A DNA stretch of 42,615 nt from Clostridia bacterium (GCA_017473605.1 JAFUKM010000015.1:1-42615), one strand, 5' to 3'. Shown: positions 32,635 through 39,893, counted from the first letter of the stretch. Notes: generated by a model not told the origin, from the sequence alone. Program-made: numbers and translations.

Positions 32635-33033
32635 ATGGTTTGTAAAAATTGTGAAAAAGAAGTAATGGACGACGCGTATTTTTGCCCCTATTGCGGTGCG
32701 AAATTGAAGGAATATGAATTGGAAGTACCTTTGGAAGAAGCTACGGAAGAACAGACGGAAAAAGTAGAACAGGTAGCGGCGGAAGCGACGGGCGATAAGC
32801 AAGAAACGGCGAAAACGGAAGAAAAGCCTACCAACGATATGGCGCTTATCGGGTTTGTCGGGTCGTTTGTATCTCCGCTTTTAGGCTTTGCGCTCGGCGG
32901 TATCGGTTTGGCGCGTTCGTTTAAGAGAAAGGGCGCGGGAAAAGGGTTCTCTATCGCGGCGCTTTGCGTGGCGGCGGCGGGCTTCTTGCTGAACGTTACT
33001 TTGGAAGCGTGCAGTTTAATGTTATTGTATTAA
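32635..33033 (+). CDS. Zinc-ribbon protein with C-terminal DUF4190-like membrane region
   Basis: A 132-residue protein. The N-terminus is a zinc ribbon, CKNCEKEVMDDAYFCPYCGAKL, with four Cys in two CxxC pairs. An acidic Glu/Thr-rich linker (about 28-65) follows, then two membrane helices (about 70-90 and 103-130) separated by ARSFKRKGAGKGFSIAAL, like the DUF4190 family. The zinc ribbon is probably cytosolic. Such proteins are common in Firmicutes and have no known reaction. A related small protein without the ribbon is at 39350. The start has a ggagag site. Confidence 0.8.
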   Translation: MVCKNCEKEVMDDAYFCPYCGAKLKEYELEVPLEEATEEQTEKVEQVAAEATGDKQETAKTEEKPTNDMALIGFVGSFVSPLLGFALGGIGLARSFKRKGAGKGFSIAALCVAAAGFLLNVTLEACSLMLLY

Positions 33034-33048
33034 GTATACGACAGCGGC

Positions 33049-33076
33049 GCGCCCGCAGGCTTTTGCCTGCGGGCGC
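33049..33076. terminator. Perfect 12-bp hairpin between two units
   Basis: gcgcccgcaggc-tttt-gcctgcgggcgc has a perfect stem but only tt follows. It directly abuts the -35 of the prmA promoter (33077). It may be a poor terminator for the upstream gene or a roadblock/operator for prmA. Confidence 0.5.
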
Positions 33077-33105
33077 TTGACTTATGCGCGTTATCGTGCT
33101 ATAAT
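33077..33105 (+). promoter_or_regulatory. Promoter of prmA-rsmE-mtaB
   Basis: TTGACT (33077-33082), a 17-bp spacer, perfect TATAAT (33100-33105), 21 bp before prmA. Confidence 0.85.
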
Positions 33106-33126
33106 AACGGAGTAAGGAGTTTTGTT

Positions 33127-34077
33127 ATGAAATACGTGGAATTGACCATACATACGACGACGGAAGCGAGCGAAATTATTTCCGATATTATGTGGAATTA
33201 CACCGATTACGGCGTTACCATTTGCGATAGGGCGGATATTATTGCCTTGCAAACGAGCAAGGAAACGACCTTTTGGGATTATATGGACGACGAATTGGTG
33301 GAGAATAAACAAAGCGACGTGCTTGTAAAATGTTACGTGGGCGAAGACGTTGCAAGCGAGTATATTCCCGCTATTTTGAAAGATATAGAAAACGCAAAAG
33401 AGCTTTCGCTCGGCTGTATGCCGTTCGGGACGCTCGAAGATACCAAACGGATAGTAGACGGGGACGATTGGATTGACGTTTGGAAAAAACATTTCCGTCC
33501 CATACACCTTGGTAAAATCGTCGTCGTGCCCGAGTGGATAGACTATACGCCCCAAGCCGACGAGAAAATCGTACTTCTCGATTCGAATATGGCGTTCGGG
33601 ACGGGGGAACACGAAACGACTTCTTCTTGCGTAGAGCTTATGCAAGAATATATCACGCCCGACAGCGTTTGCATAGACGTGGGGTGCGGCAGCGGTATTT
33701 TGGGGATTTCCGCCGTGAAACTCGGCGCGAAAAAGGCGTATCTCACGGATATCGACCCCATTGCCGTGGAAAGCTCGTTACATAACGCGAAGCTCAACGG
33801 GGTAGACGACAAGACCGTCGTAGCGCACTCGAACTTGCTTGACGACACCGATATTCAAGGGGACGTCGTGATGGCGAATATTACGGGCGAAGTGTTGAAA
33901 CTGCTCGCGCCGTCGATGCCCAAGAATTTGAAAAAGGACGGCGTACTCATTTTGAGCGGTATCATCGAAAGCCGTTTGGATATGGTAAAACAAGCGTACG
34001 AAGCGGTAGGGTTGCAAGTCGTTTTCGAAAAGAGAAAGGGCGAGTGGTTTGCGCTCGTATTAAAGCACGTGGCTTAA
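33127..34077 (+). CDS. prmA: Ribosomal protein L11 methyltransferase
   Basis: A 316-residue SAM-dependent methyltransferase. The N-terminal substrate-binding domain (about 1-95) is followed by the Rossmann domain with LDSNMAFGTGEHETTSSC, SAM motif I IDVGCGSGILGISAVKLGA, and DVVMANITGEVL, the N-I-T form of the catalytic NPPY-like motif. It trimethylates several amino groups of L11 (rplK here at 8112). aaggag precedes ATG 33127. It heads a tight operon with rsmE and mtaB, all acting on ribosome or tRNA. Confidence 0.95.
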   Translation: MKYVELTIHTTTEASEIISDIMWNYTDYGVTICDRADIIALQTSKETTFWDYMDDELVENKQSDVLVKCYVGEDVASEYIPAILKDIENAKELSLGCMPFGTLEDTKRIVDGDDWIDVWKKHFRPIHLGKIVVVPEWIDYTPQADEKIVLLDSNMAFGTGEHETTSSCVELMQEYITPDSVCIDVGCGSGILGISAVKLGAKKAYLTDIDPIAVESSLHNAKLNGVDDKTVVAHSNLLDDTDIQGDVVMANITGEVLKLLAPSMPKNLKKDGVLILSGIIESRLDMVKQAYEAVGLQVVFEKRKGEWFALVLKHVA

Positions 34078-34089
34078 AAAGGAGTGGGT

Positions 34090-34809
34090 ATGTCTGCGTT
34101 AAAACGGTTTTTTGTAGATACAATAGAGCCGATAACCGTATTGGACGGCGAAGAATTCGAGCACGCAAAGAACGTACTCCGTTTAAGCGTGGGAGCGGAA
34201 GTGATACTGCTGGACAACAGCGGAAAGGAATACACCGCTATTGTGTCGCAAGTGGAGAAAAAGCGTATGCTTCTTTCTATTGTTCGGGAAGAAATCGGGC
34301 AAAGAGAAGCGAAAACGGACGTGTGTTTGCTCTTCGGATATCTTAAAAACGCTGATAAAAACGAGTTTATCGTGCAAAAAGCCGTGGAGCTGGGCGTAAA
34401 CAAAATCGGTGTGTTTTCGTCCGAATTTTCGTCAGCGTATATGAACGCGAACAAGCTGGAAAGACTGAATAAAGTTTCCAAAGAAGCGGCGAAACAATGC
34501 CTTCGCGCCGTCGCGCCCAAGGTGGAATATTACGATACGCTCGGTAGCGCGCTTGAAAGTGCGCAAGCGTTCGAAAATAAGATTTTTGCTTGCGAATTTG
34601 CTACGGAAAGCGAGGTTGCGCTCGATAAGATATCGGGAAGTACGGCGCTCGTTGTTGGGAGCGAAGGCGGATTTTCCCGTGAAGAAGCCGAAAACGCCAA
34701 GGCGCTGGGGTTTAAGCGCGTTACGCTCGGCAAACGCATTTTACGCGCGGAAACGGCGGCGGTGTCGCTTACGGCGGTAGTGGCGTTCGCTTTGGGAGAG
34801 TGGCAATGA
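34090..34809 (+). CDS. rsmE: 16S rRNA (uracil1498-N3)-methyltransferase RsmE
   Basis: A 239-residue SPOUT-class methyltransferase. The N-terminal PUA-like domain has FEHAKNVLRLSVGAEVILLDNSG. The C-terminal knot has LVVGSEGGFSREEAENAKALGFKRVTLGKRILRAETAAV, the family signature for SAM binding. It methylates U1498 of 16S rRNA in the assembled 30S subunit. The start is ATG 34090 with an aaggag site; an upstream GTG at 34084 overlaps that site. It ends in an ATGA overlap with mtaB. Confidence 0.95.
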   Translation: MSALKRFFVDTIEPITVLDGEEFEHAKNVLRLSVGAEVILLDNSGKEYTAIVSQVEKKRMLLSIVREEIGQREAKTDVCLLFGYLKNADKNEFIVQKAVELGVNKIGVFSSEFSSAYMNANKLERLNKVSKEAAKQCLRAVAPKVEYYDTLGSALESAQAFENKIFACEFATESEVALDKISGSTALVVGSEGGFSREEAENAKALGFKRVTLGKRILRAETAAVSLTAVVAFALGEWQ

Positions 34810-36062
34810 ACGCCGTCGTATTTACCCTTGGTTGCAAAGTGAACGACGTGGAGAGCGGTTCGATTATCCGTGGGTTGAAAGAGCTGGGGTATTCCGTTTC
34901 GAGAGAATTTGAGAAAGCCGACGTATACGTTATCAATACCTGCGCCGTTACTGCGGAAGCGGAGAGAAAAAGCCGTCAGACAATCGGGAAAGCGTTGAAA
35001 TGCAATCCAAATGCGAAAATTATCGTGTGCGGTTGCGCTTCGGAAAAGGACGCCGCTGTTTTTTTGGAAAAAACGGGCGTATTTGCCGTCGTTGGCGCAA
35101 AGGGGAAAAACCGCGTTTTGCAAATTGTGCAGTCGGGGTTTGACAAGGCGTTTTCGGGGGTACAGGTATGCGTTGAAAATACCGATTATGAAGAAATGCC
35201 CCTGCCAGAGTGTTTGAAAACGAGAAATTTCGTCAAAATTCAAGACGGTTGCAACCGTTTTTGTTCGTATTGCGTGATTCCGTATCTACGTGGGCGGAGC
35301 CGTAGCCGAAGCGCGGATAGTGCGGCGGAAGAAGTGCGACAAAGCAAGGCTTTGGAAACGGTAATTACGGGTATCGATTTATCGGCGTATACCGACGGGC
35401 AAGGACGGGATTTGTCCGATTTGCTTACGATGGTGAAGGACGCGGATACGCGGCTTCGGCTCGGTTCGATGGAAGTGAGTATGATTACGCCGCGGTTTTT
35501 ACAAGCGTTGAAGGGCTTGAAAAATTTTGCGCCCCATTTCCATTTGTCCTTGCAAAGCGGTTCGAATAAGGTGTTGAAAAGTATGAACCGCCATTATACG
35601 CGCGAAGAATATTTGGAAAAGTGCGCGATGATTTACGACGTCTTTCCGTTCGCAGGGATTACGACGGATATTATCGTGGGTTTCCCTACCGAAACGGAAG
35701 AAGATTTTTTGCAGTCTTTGAAAATCGTGGAAGAAGCGGGGTTTTCGCAAATTCACGCCTTTCCCTATTCTCCGAGGGAAGGTACGAACGCGTATAAAAA
35801 GTATAAAGAACTGCCGTCCGCTGTGAAAAAGGAACGAGTGGAACGGATATTGCAAGCGGGAACAGAACAAAAAGAAAAATATTTACGCGGCTTTATCGGC
35901 AAGACGCTTTGTATCGTGCCCGAACGCTGTATAAACGGCGTTACCGAAGGATATGCGGAAAATTATATTCGCGTATACGTTACAGGCGAAACGGGAAAAG
36001 CGTTGACGAAAGTACGCGTAACGGAATTGTATCAGGACGGCGTAAAAGCCGAGTTAATATAA
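34806..36062 (+). CDS. mtaB: tRNA t6A37 methylthiotransferase MtaB
   Basis: A 418-residue radical SAM methylthiotransferase. The UPF0004 domain has Cys10 (TLGCKVNDVES), Cys46 (INTCAVTAEAERKSRQ) and Cys75 (VCGCASEKD). The radical SAM motif is C149-x3-C153-x2-C156 in IQDGCNRFCSYCVIPYLRGRSRSR. A TRAM domain ends the protein. It adds a methylthio group to t6A at position 37 of tRNAs reading ANN codons, using two [4Fe-4S] clusters. It overlaps rsmE by 4 bases, and the HIT gene starts 16 bases downstream. Confidence 0.95.
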   Translation: MNAVVFTLGCKVNDVESGSIIRGLKELGYSVSREFEKADVYVINTCAVTAEAERKSRQTIGKALKCNPNAKIIVCGCASEKDAAVFLEKTGVFAVVGAKGKNRVLQIVQSGFDKAFSGVQVCVENTDYEEMPLPECLKTRNFVKIQDGCNRFCSYCVIPYLRGRSRSRSADSAAEEVRQSKALETVITGIDLSAYTDGQGRDLSDLLTMVKDADTRLRLGSMEVSMITPRFLQALKGLKNFAPHFHLSLQSGSNKVLKSMNRHYTREEYLEKCAMIYDVFPFAGITTDIIVGFPTETEEDFLQSLKIVEEAGFSQIHAFPYSPREGTNAYKKYKELPSAVKKERVERILQAGTEQKEKYLRGFIGKTLCIVPERCINGVTEGYAENYIRVYVTGETGKALTKVRVTELYQDGVKAELI

Positions 36063-36078
36063 AAGGAGCGCTATATTT

Positions 36079-36414
36079 ATGGAAAACTGTATTTTTTGTA
36101 AGATTATCGCAGGGGATATTCCTTCTCCGAGATTGTATGAAGACGACAAGATGATTGTGATACGCGATATCGAGCCGAAGGCAAAATTGCATTATCTTTG
36201 TATTCCCAAAACGCATTTTGCGTTGCTTACCGAAATGGACGCGGATAGGAGTGAGATTTTGAAGCATTGCTTTACGAAAATTGCGGAAATCAAAGACCAA
36301 CTCGGTTTGCAGGACGGCTACCGTATTATTATCAATCAGGGCGAGAACGGCGGTCAAACGGTGCACCATTTGCATATTCATCTTTTGGGCGGCGAGAAGC
36401 TTGCCGATTTTTAA
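36079..36414 (+). CDS. HIT-family nucleotide hydrolase/transferase (HinT-like)
   Basis: A 111-residue histidine-triad protein. It starts ENCIFCKIIAGDIPSPRLYEDD and ends with the catalytic triad VHHLHIHLLGGEKL (H-x-H-x-H). The N-terminal Cys pair and IPKTHFALL are typical of the HinT branch. HinT enzymes hydrolyse adenosine phosphoramidates such as acylated or aminoacyl-AMP. aaggag precedes ATG 36079. It closes the prmA operon. Confidence 0.93.
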   Translation: MENCIFCKIIAGDIPSPRLYEDDKMIVIRDIEPKAKLHYLCIPKTHFALLTEMDADRSEILKHCFTKIAEIKDQLGLQDGYRIIINQGENGGQTVHHLHIHLLGGEKLADF

Positions 36415-36471
36415 CGGCGAGTCACCGCTGACGAAAAAAGAAGTATAAAAAACAAAATACCTGTCAATAAT

Positions 36472-36502
36472 CCCTTTCGCGAAACGTGCGAAAGGGGTTT
36501 TT
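36472..36502 (+). terminator. Terminator that overlaps the next gene's ribosome site
   Basis: The perfect 9-bp stem ccctttcgc/gcgaaaggg (36472-36480 and 36488-36496) is followed by gttttt. The only purine-rich site for the gene at 36506 (gaaagggg) is the 3' arm of this hairpin. Confidence 0.85.
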
Positions 36503-36505
36503 CTT

Positions 36506-36940
36506 ATGTTTTTTTGGCGATTAAAACGAACGGTGGCGGCGACGCTTGCGGCTATATTAGCGGTTGCGGTTTTCGCGCTCGTGCGTGTGGGAAGCGTTAG
36601 TAAATTCGCTACGTATGCGGGGATACGCACGTATTATCTGGACTCCGCGTCGTCGCAGGGCTTGCAAAAGCAAACCCTGTCGGGATTGGAATTTCTCCGT
36701 GTGAAAGGGGAGAGCGTATACGTGGCGGACGCGGACGAGACGTTCGCGCAAGAGATATTGCGTGAATACGGGGCTACCGTTTTATGGACGGAAACGGTAA
36801 GCGACGTTACTTCTTATTATTGTTATACACCGATTTGGCAGGACGGCGTTTGCATTAACGGGAAAACAGTGAATTTGCACATTGCCGTCGGCGAAACGTA
36901 TTGCGTTATCGGCAGTCCGATTATTTTCGGCGGATATTGA
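36506..36940 (+). CDS. Small exported or membrane-anchored protein of unknown function
   Basis: A 144-residue protein with a basic start (FFWRLKRT) and one hydrophobic segment (about 9-27) that is either a signal peptide or a membrane anchor. The outside part (about 30-144) has LDSASSQGLQKQTLSGLEFLRVKGESVYV and ends in HIAVGETYCVIGSPIIFGGY, with three cysteines (two in YCYTPIWQDGVC, one in TYCVIG). I do not recognise the family. It precedes a SpoIIQ-like gene by 91 bases, so a role in spore-coat or cell-envelope development is possible but not shown. Its start codon follows a terminator by 3 bases. Confidence 0.65.
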   Translation: MFFWRLKRTVAATLAAILAVAVFALVRVGSVSKFATYAGIRTYYLDSASSQGLQKQTLSGLEFLRVKGESVYVADADETFAQEILREYGATVLWTETVSDVTSYYCYTPIWQDGVCINGKTVNLHIAVGETYCVIGSPIIFGGY

Positions 36941-37031
36941 CGCTCGAAGTAAAAAATAAAAAGTACGTGTATAAAAAGGGGAAAAGGGGGAAACATTTAC
37001 ATACAAAGTTTTTCGGAGGACTAAAAAAATT

Positions 37032-37709
37032 ATGCAAGAACACAAGGAAAAAGAAATGGAAAAGAAGGACAAAAAGACGAGAAAAGCCAAAAAGTGGAAC
37101 GGTGAAAAGCGGTTTTATTTGTTTACCGCACTCGGTTGCGCGGCGGCGCTCGCGGCTATCGTCATCGTTGCGGTGGCGGTTACGGGTGGGGATAACGGTA
37201 AGGTGAACGACCAAGCGAACAATCCGCCCGCGCAAGACCAACCGAGCGATACTCCGCTTCCCCCTACCGACGATGAACAGGTTTCGGGTTTGCCCGAAGG
37301 CATGATTGCGCCTTTGGAATCGGTGTCCGTTTCCCAAGAACACGGCTTTCATCACAACACTACCCTGAATTGCTATTACGAGCATAAGGGTATGGATTTT
37401 TCGGCGGAAGCAGGTACGCAGGTGCTTGCCGTGGAAGACGGCGTAGTGGAAAGCGTTTATAAAGACGATATACTCGTGGGCACGCAAATCACTATCGACC
37501 ACGGTGACGGCATGAAGTCGGTGTACTGCTTCGTTACGGAAGTGGACGGCTTGAAAGCGGGGGATACCGTGAAGAAAGGGGACGTGATTGCTACCGTTGC
37601 CGAGCCGAGCGGAAAGGAATATAAGCAAGGCGCGCATTTGCATTTCGAAATTGTGAAAAACGACGCGAGCGTCGACCCTTCCACCTATCTTGCACTGGAA
37701 GAAAAATAA
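37032..37709 (+). CDS. M23 (LytM) family protein, SpoIIQ-like
   Basis: A 225-residue membrane-anchored protein. A short Lys-rich cytosolic tail (about 1-28) is followed by one membrane helix (about 31-52), a Pro/Asp-rich linker (about 55-90) and a LytM domain. The zinc motif HKGMD (H118, D122) and HLHFE (H202, H204) are present, but the usual catalytic His of the Y-x-H-L segment is replaced: VYCFV with Phe167. This combination of one helix and a degenerate LytM domain matches SpoIIQ, which links forespore and mother cell through SpoIIIAH. Peptidase activity is therefore doubtful. A ggagg site precedes ATG 37032, and a terminator follows. Confidence 0.75.
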   Translation: MQEHKEKEMEKKDKKTRKAKKWNGEKRFYLFTALGCAAALAAIVIVAVAVTGGDNGKVNDQANNPPAQDQPSDTPLPPTDDEQVSGLPEGMIAPLESVSVSQEHGFHHNTTLNCYYEHKGMDFSAEAGTQVLAVEDGVVESVYKDDILVGTQITIDHGDGMKSVYCFVTEVDGLKAGDTVKKGDVIATVAEPSGKEYKQGAHLHFEIVKNDASVDPSTYLALEEK

Positions 37710-37711
37710 AG

Positions 37712-37740
37712 AAAAACCGAGCTAAAAAGCTCGGTTTTTC
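37712..37740 (+). terminator. Terminator of the M23 gene
   Basis: The stem aaccgagct/agctcggtt is followed by five T. Confidence 0.9.
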
Positions 37741-37758
37741 TTTACCGTAAGAGTTTGT

Positions 37759-37808
37759 GAACACCTCATCAGGCTCGTGTCTCGCCAGCTTCCCCTCAAG
37801 GGGAAGCC
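37759..37808 (+). repeat. Interspersed repeat 'acacctcatcaggctcg', copy 2a
   Basis: A 50-base unit ending in cttcccctcaaggggaag. It is repeated in the same orientation at 38232-38280 on the other side of the DUF559 gene, with one or two differences (tgtctcgcc against tgcctcgcc). Confidence 0.9.
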
Positions 37809-37838
37809 TTCATATGTAATGAAAATTTGTGTGTGGCG

Positions 37839-38231
37839 TTAGCCTTCCCCTTGAGGGGAAGGGGGACCGCTTGCGGTGGATGAGGTGTCTATTTTTTGCA
37901 AAATATCGGCGCATACACCATCAAAGTTTTTAAGAATTTCTAAATTGGTATAGCGTAACACCTTGATACCGAGCGATTGCAGGTAAGCGGAACGTTTATA
38001 ATCATTTTTTATGCCTATGTCTTCAAAATGTTGTGAACCGTCCAGTTCTATTACAATTTTTTTGTGGACTATATAAAAATCAACGATATAATTGCCGATA
38101 ACTTTTTGTCGACGTACGGTGAAAGGCAAGCGTTTCAAAAAACCATACCAAAGACGTCTTTCTTCTTTCGTCATATTTTTGCGGAGTGTTTGAGAAACGC
38201 TCGTTAATTTCGGATTGTTTGTTTTATTCAT
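37839..38231 (-). CDS. DUF559 domain protein (Vsr/endonuclease-like), framed by repeats
   Basis: A 130-residue protein. It starts MNKTNNPKLTSVSQTLRKNMTKEERRLWYGFLKRLP, and the DUF559 core contains VRRQKVIGNYIVDFYIVHKKIVIELDGSQHF. These hold the F-x-x-D-F and E-L-D-G-x-x-H motifs of the restriction-endonuclease-like fold, with YLQSLGIKVLRYTN after them. By fold it is a likely DNA nuclease; no activity is proven for the family. The last 16 residues (SSTASGPPSPQGEG end) are translated from an interspersed repeat, and the start codon directly follows the inverted end of another copy. There is no obvious ribosome site. Confidence 0.75.
   Translation of the reverse strand: MNKTNNPKLTSVSQTLRKNMTKEERRLWYGFLKRLPFTVRRQKVIGNYIVDFYIVHKKIVIELDGSQHFEDIGIKNDYKRSAYLQSLGIKVLRYTNLEILKNFDGVCADILQKIDTSSTASGPPSPQGEG
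37840..37889 (-). repeat. Interspersed repeat 'cacctcatccaccgc', copy 2b (inverted)
   Basis: On the minus strand it reads gacacctcatccaccgc, aagcggtccccc, then cttcccctcaaggggaagg. It matches 10683-10732 and overlaps the 3' end of the DUF559 gene. With copy 2a it forms a large inverted pair, ends acacctcat and atgaggtgt. Confidence 0.9.
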
Positions 38232-38280
38232 TACACCTCATCAGGCTCGTGCCTCGCCAGCTTCCCCTCAAGGGGAAGCC
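38232..38280 (+). repeat. Interspersed repeat 'acacctcatcaggctcg', copy 3
   Basis: A direct copy of 37759-37808. It abuts the DUF559 start codon (38231). Confidence 0.9.
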
Positions 38281-38284
38281 TTTG

Positions 38285-38312
38285 CAAAACAACCTCCCCA
38301 AAGGGAGGTTGT
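38285..38312 (-). terminator. Terminator of lgt
   Basis: The perfect 10-bp stem acaacctccc/gggaggttgt (38289-38298 and 38303-38312) is followed on the minus strand by tttt. Confidence 0.75.
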
Positions 38313-38319
38313 AAGAGAT

Positions 38320-39258
38320 TTATTCGTTATTCTTTTCGTCCGTCGGGAGTGTAGGCGTCTCGCTTTCCGTAATCGTCGTATCAGTCGTTTCAACTGTTTC
38401 AACTGTTTCAACTGTTTCAGTCGTTTCAGCCGTTTCAGCTGTTTCGGAAACGGTTTCCGTTGCGTTCGTTTCGGCAACCGCTTTGTTCTTTTTCCAATAT
38501 TTGTTATAACAATATAAGAGAACGACAAAGGCGATAATCGCAAGGCTTATCCATTGCGACGTCGAAAGAAGGAATACGCCGCGTGCTTCGTCGCCACGGA
38601 AAAATTCGATGATAAAACGCCACGTTGCATAGGTAAGCGCGTATACGCTTGCGTTTAAGCCGCGTTTGTCTTTCTTGAAGAACAACCACATCAAAACGCC
38701 AAACAATATTAACAAAACGCTTGCTTCCAAAACGGGAACTGCCAATCGGTTTGCGCCCCAACCGTAGTAAAGGACGTTGCCTTCCGTATCGACAAACATC
38801 GTCCAAGTGGGAAGGCTGCCGAATCCGTCGTATTCGACGCCGTAACAGCAACCGCCGAGCTGACAACCTATTCTCCCGAAAGCGTGTCCTAAGGGGAGTA
38901 TAGTTGCGAATACGTCGAAGTAATCGCGCATATCCATTTTGAAGCATTTACCGTACAGCCAAAGACCGAACGCACCGCCGATTAGTCCGCCATAGAAGAC
39001 GAATCCGCCTTTCATAATACTCGCAAAATCACCGTTCTTAATAAATTCGAGAACGTCCTTAAACGAAACGATGAAATATAACAGCTTCGCACCGACGATT
39101 GCGCCGAGCATAGTAAATATAGCGGCATACGTGAAGTCGTAACCCGAAATTTTCCGTTTCTTGATTAAGAATATTGCAACCACGGCTGCTGCGCCGATGC
39201 CTATAAAGAAAAATATCCCGTAAAGGGGTACTTCTTTGCCGAATATAGTAAAACTCAT
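38320..39258 (-). CDS. lgt: Prolipoprotein diacylglyceryl transferase
   Basis: A 312-residue integral membrane enzyme with seven or so helices. The signature HAFGRIGCQLGGCCYG (Arg129, in the family pattern GRIGCxxxGCCYG) marks the active site. It transfers diacylglyceryl from phosphatidylglycerol to the lipobox Cys of prolipoproteins, such as those at 2044, 6772 and 39894 here. The last 50 residues are an added hydrophilic tail, rich in Thr-Glu-Val, coded by a 9-bp tandem repeat (38391-38417). The normal enzyme ends near the WISLAIIAFVVLLYCYNKYWKKN helix. The start is 39258 with a weak aagg-type site. Confidence 0.9.
   Translation of the reverse strand: MSFTIFGKEVPLYGIFFFIGIGAAAVVAIFLIKKRKISGYDFTYAAIFTMLGAIVGAKLLYFIVSFKDVLEFIKNGDFASIMKGGFVFYGGLIGGAFGLWLYGKCFKMDMRDYFDVFATILPLGHAFGRIGCQLGGCCYGVEYDGFGSLPTWTMFVDTEGNVLYYGWGANRLAVPVLEASVLLILFGVLMWLFFKKDKRGLNASVYALTYATWRFIIEFFRGDEARGVFLLSTSQWISLAIIAFVVLLYCYNKYWKKNKAVAETNATETVSETAETAETTETVETVETVETTDTTITESETPTLPTDEKNNE
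38388..38450 (-). repeat. 9-bp tandem repeat in the lgt 3' end
   Basis: gtttcaact is repeated three or four times and then degenerates to gtttcag(t/c)c. On the coding strand it gives Glu-Thr-Val/Ala-Glu-Thr. It is a length-variable candidate. Confidence 0.85.
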
Positions 39259-39299
39259 AGTTTGTATTTTCCTGTTAAATTTTGGTAGTGCTATAAGGA

Positions 39300-39344
39300 A
39301 AAAGCGATTTGACCGTGGTATTGCACGACCAAATCGCTTTCATT
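39300..39344 (-). terminator. Terminator of the small membrane protein gene
   Basis: On the minus strand aaagcgatttg and caaatcgcttt form an 11-bp stem, with an inner gtcgtg..cacggt, followed by tttcc. Confidence 0.8.
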
Positions 39345-39349
39345 ACTCC

Positions 39350-39610
39350 TTAGAGAGCACCAGCTGCCGCTGCTTCGCAAGCAACGCAGATAGAGCAAAG
39401 GCCACAGGTGAAGAAAAGTACACCGTTGAGAACTACAGCGATAATACCAATAACAAGACCTGCGGTAGCTACACCACTCTTCTTCTTCTTACCAGCAACA
39501 ACCGAGAGAATCAACGCTACGATTGCAACAGGAAGGGAGATGAGGGAGAACCAACCAAACCAACCAAGTACCAAAGATACGATACCAAGGATAAGACCAG
39601 CTACTGCCAT
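39350..39610 (-). CDS. Small DUF4190-like membrane protein
   Basis: An 86-residue, strongly hydrophobic protein with two membrane regions: AGLILGIVSLVLGWFGWFSLISLPVAIVALILSVV (about 3-38), then a basic GKKKKSGVA hinge, then ATAGLVIGIIAVVLNGVLFF (about 48-68). The end is CGLCSICVACEAAAAGAL with four Cys. It resembles DUF4190 and the C-terminal part of the protein at 32635. An aggagg site precedes the start at 39610, and an unusually strong promoter suggests high expression. The Cys-rich tail could bind metal or form disulfides. Function unknown. Confidence 0.75.
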   Translation of the reverse strand: MAVAGLILGIVSLVLGWFGWFSLISLPVAIVALILSVVAGKKKKSGVATAGLVIGIIAVVLNGVLFFTCGLCSICVACEAAAAGAL

Positions 39611-39644
39611 AACAACACATACCTCCTATAATATTTTCAAAGCC

Positions 39645-39662
39645 GTAATGAAAACTCATTAC
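39645..39662 (-). promoter_or_regulatory. Leader hairpin of the small membrane protein gene
   Basis: The perfect 7-bp stem gtaatga/tcattac with a 4-base loop lies near the 5' end of the transcript. It may protect the mRNA. Confidence 0.5.
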
Positions 39663-39669
39663 AAGATTG

Positions 39670-39698
39670 ATTATATACTATTTTTATGCGACTGTCAA
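39670..39698 (-). promoter_or_regulatory. Consensus promoter of the small membrane protein gene
   Basis: On the minus strand TTGACA (39698-39693), a 17-bp spacer, TATAAT (39675-39670): both boxes match the consensus at every base. Confidence 0.92.
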
Positions 39699-39770
39699 GC
39701 ATTTTAATAAAAAAATTTATACATTTTTTCACAATTTTTTCACTATTTCTTGAACTATTCGTAAAATCAC

Positions 39771-39781
39771 GGGGGGGGGGG
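39771..39781. repeat. Poly-G tract of 11
   Basis: An uninterrupted run of 11 G on the plus strand lies in the region between the divergent small membrane protein and M1 peptidase genes, about 110 bp before the peptidase start. Confidence 0.9.
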
Positions 39782-39893
39782 TATTTTTAGGCTTTTTTAT
39801 GTGAAAATATAACAAAAACCGTCGTTTTACGCGCTTTCATATTGGGGGAAACGGGCGCATATATTATTATATAATGAAAACGGAGAAGCGAAA

